Position numbers and translations under genes: made by a program | In this document: in pieces, positions 63,322 to 64,000 of the stretch | Layout: every line of letters begins with the position of its first letter | How positions within the stretch are numbered: position 1 is the first letter of the stretch | Origin: Massilibacillus massiliensis | Lineage (GTDB): Bacteria > Bacillota > Negativicutes > FLKF01 | Direction of reading: 5' to 3' | DNA: 64,000 nt | Assembly (NCBI RefSeq): GCF_900086705.1 | Contig: NZ_LT575483.1 | Coordinates: forward strand, 2,679,189-2,743,188 | Notes under the pieces: generated by a model | Told to the model about the DNA's origin: nothing | Databases searched by the model: none | Seen by the model: only the letters and a program-made list of their open reading frames with translations

Positions 63322-64000
63322 ATGACAAAATCATGTTCAAGTATTGTTTTTGGTGTAGAGGGGTCGCCGACGGTAGCAATTTCTGACCGCGCACGCCAAT
63401 TGCAGCAAGAAGGCGTTAATGTAATTAATTTAGGGAGTGGAGATCCTGATTTTGGGACACCGCAGCATATTCAAGATACTGCGATTGCATCTATAAAGGA
63501 TGGATTTACGCATTATGTTGATAGTAAAGGTACACCGCAACTTAGAAAAGCAATTGCTGAAAAATTTCAGAGAGAACAGGGACTGACATACGATGTTAAT
63601 AAAGAAATCATAGCGACGGCAAGTGGGAAGGTGGCATTGTATATTGCATTAAATGCAGTGGTGGAGCCAGGTGATGAAGTTCTGATATTTGAACCAGCTT
63701 GGGTTAGTTATCGTCCAATCGTTCAGTTGCTTAGCGGAATACCAGTGGGAGTTCCATTACAATTTGAAACAAATTTTACGATTACAGACGACATCATTGA
63801 AGCCCATGTCAGCAAAAAAACCAAAGCGATTATTGTAAATTCTCCTAGTAATCCAACTGGCAGGGTGTTAACCAAGACAGAGCTTGATAGTATCGCTCGG
63901 ATGGCGCAAAAGTATGACTTATGGGTGCTGACAGATGATATATATGAAAAAATCATCTATGATGGTCGCGTGCATACGTCACTGGCTGCTTTACCGAATA
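63322..64000 (+). CDS. Class I/II aminotransferase (aspartate aminotransferase-like), 3' end beyond window
   Basis: A partial gene of 226 codons that continues past the right edge. The translation begins MTKSCSSIVFGVEGSPTVAI and has VINLGSGDPDFGTPQHI, HYVDSKGTPQLRKAIAEKF, VNSPSNPTGRV and LTDDIYEKIIYDG, the fold-type I PLP enzyme pattern up to just before the catalytic Lys. Related enzymes move amino groups between glutamate and keto-acids. It follows pxpC by 53 bases with a GGGAGAGGG site. The link may be use of glutamate released from 5-oxoproline. Confidence 0.9.
   Translation, partial: MTKSCSSIVFGVEGSPTVAISDRARQLQQEGVNVINLGSGDPDFGTPQHIQDTAIASIKDGFTHYVDSKGTPQLRKAIAEKFQREQGLTYDVNKEIIATASGKVALYIALNAVVEPGDEVLIFEPAWVSYRPIVQLLSGIPVGVPLQFETNFTITDDIIEAHVSKKTKAIIVNSPSNPTGRVLTKTELDSIARMAQKYDLWVLTDDIYEKIIYDGRVHTSLAALPN

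Noticed and set aside
1-64000. CRISPR arrays, rRNA or tRNA genes, complete insertion sequences and prophage genes
   Set aside because: No regularly spaced direct repeats, no recognisable rRNA or tRNA sequence and no transposase, integrase or phage structural frame was seen.

Overview
The window looks like a chromosome segment of an anaerobic, diderm-type Firmicute, most likely a Negativicute (Sporomusa/Pelosinus-like). This is an inference from gene content: a complex I operon without the NADH-input module, rubrerythrin, a desulfoferrodoxin-like regulator, a T-box leader, strong AGGAGG-type ribosome binding sites, and anaerobic acyl-CoA/ETF chemistry. Base composition is AT-rich. There are no rRNA or tRNA genes, no CRISPR array and no complete insertion sequence. 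The last gene (an aminotransferase) runs off the right edge.

Layout. 1-14 kb is mixed housekeeping and regulation: a PIN-domain gene with a small partner, a CCA-type nucleotidyltransferase, LysR, a pyridoxamine-phosphate-oxidase-like gene divergent from a WYL regulator with a palindrome between them, two tandem biotin synthases behind a promoter flanked by two BirA-type operators, rubrerythrin, a VOC protein, a secreted protein, an HTH-desulfoferrodoxin fusion regulator, purB, an EamA exporter and an AraC regulator. 14.3-24 kb is an 11-gene nuoABCDHIJKLMN operon. 24.2-28.2 kb is a GntP-type transporter, a CdaR-type regulator and glycerate kinase. 28.4-31.5 kb is a partner-switching module (RsbW-like kinase with an apparent CTG start, STAS protein, PAS-PP2C phosphatase) followed by a chemoreceptor. 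31.5-38.3 kb, on the minus strand, is a tripartite tricarboxylate transporter operon: histidine kinase, tctB, tctA and three tandem tctC paralogues. A bile-acid/sodium symporter family gene follows.

40-55.5 kb is the most interesting region. It holds a membrane Fe-S oxidoreductase, two acyl-CoA dehydrogenases, EtfBA, a CaiB/BaiF CoA-transferase, a CaiC-like CoA ligase, a hotdog thioesterase, two paralogous MFS carriers, a LysR regulator and an unfamiliar cysteine-rich protein. Four transcription units here share one promoter design: a 27-bp AT-rich element that ends inside a TTGTTG -35 box, a 17-bp spacer and a TACATT-like -10. The two acyl-CoA dehydrogenase genes also share a two-hairpin RNA leader just before their ribosome binding sites. 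With no hydratase, thiolase or hydroxyacyl-CoA dehydrogenase in the cluster, the genes fit uptake of a carboxylic acid, CoA activation, one redox step at a C=C/C-C bond through ETF, and electron exchange with the quinone pool. This resembles caffeate or crotonobetaine reduction. The substrate is unknown.

55.6-64 kb holds a sodium:solute symporter behind a T-box leader with one stem I but two antiterminator/terminator modules, an ABC exporter, an SMR transporter, and a LysR-linked 5-oxoprolinase operon (pxpABC) with an aminotransferase.

Start codons were moved wherever the ribosome binding site favoured an internal codon. No database search was possible, so family names rest on motifs read directly from the translations.
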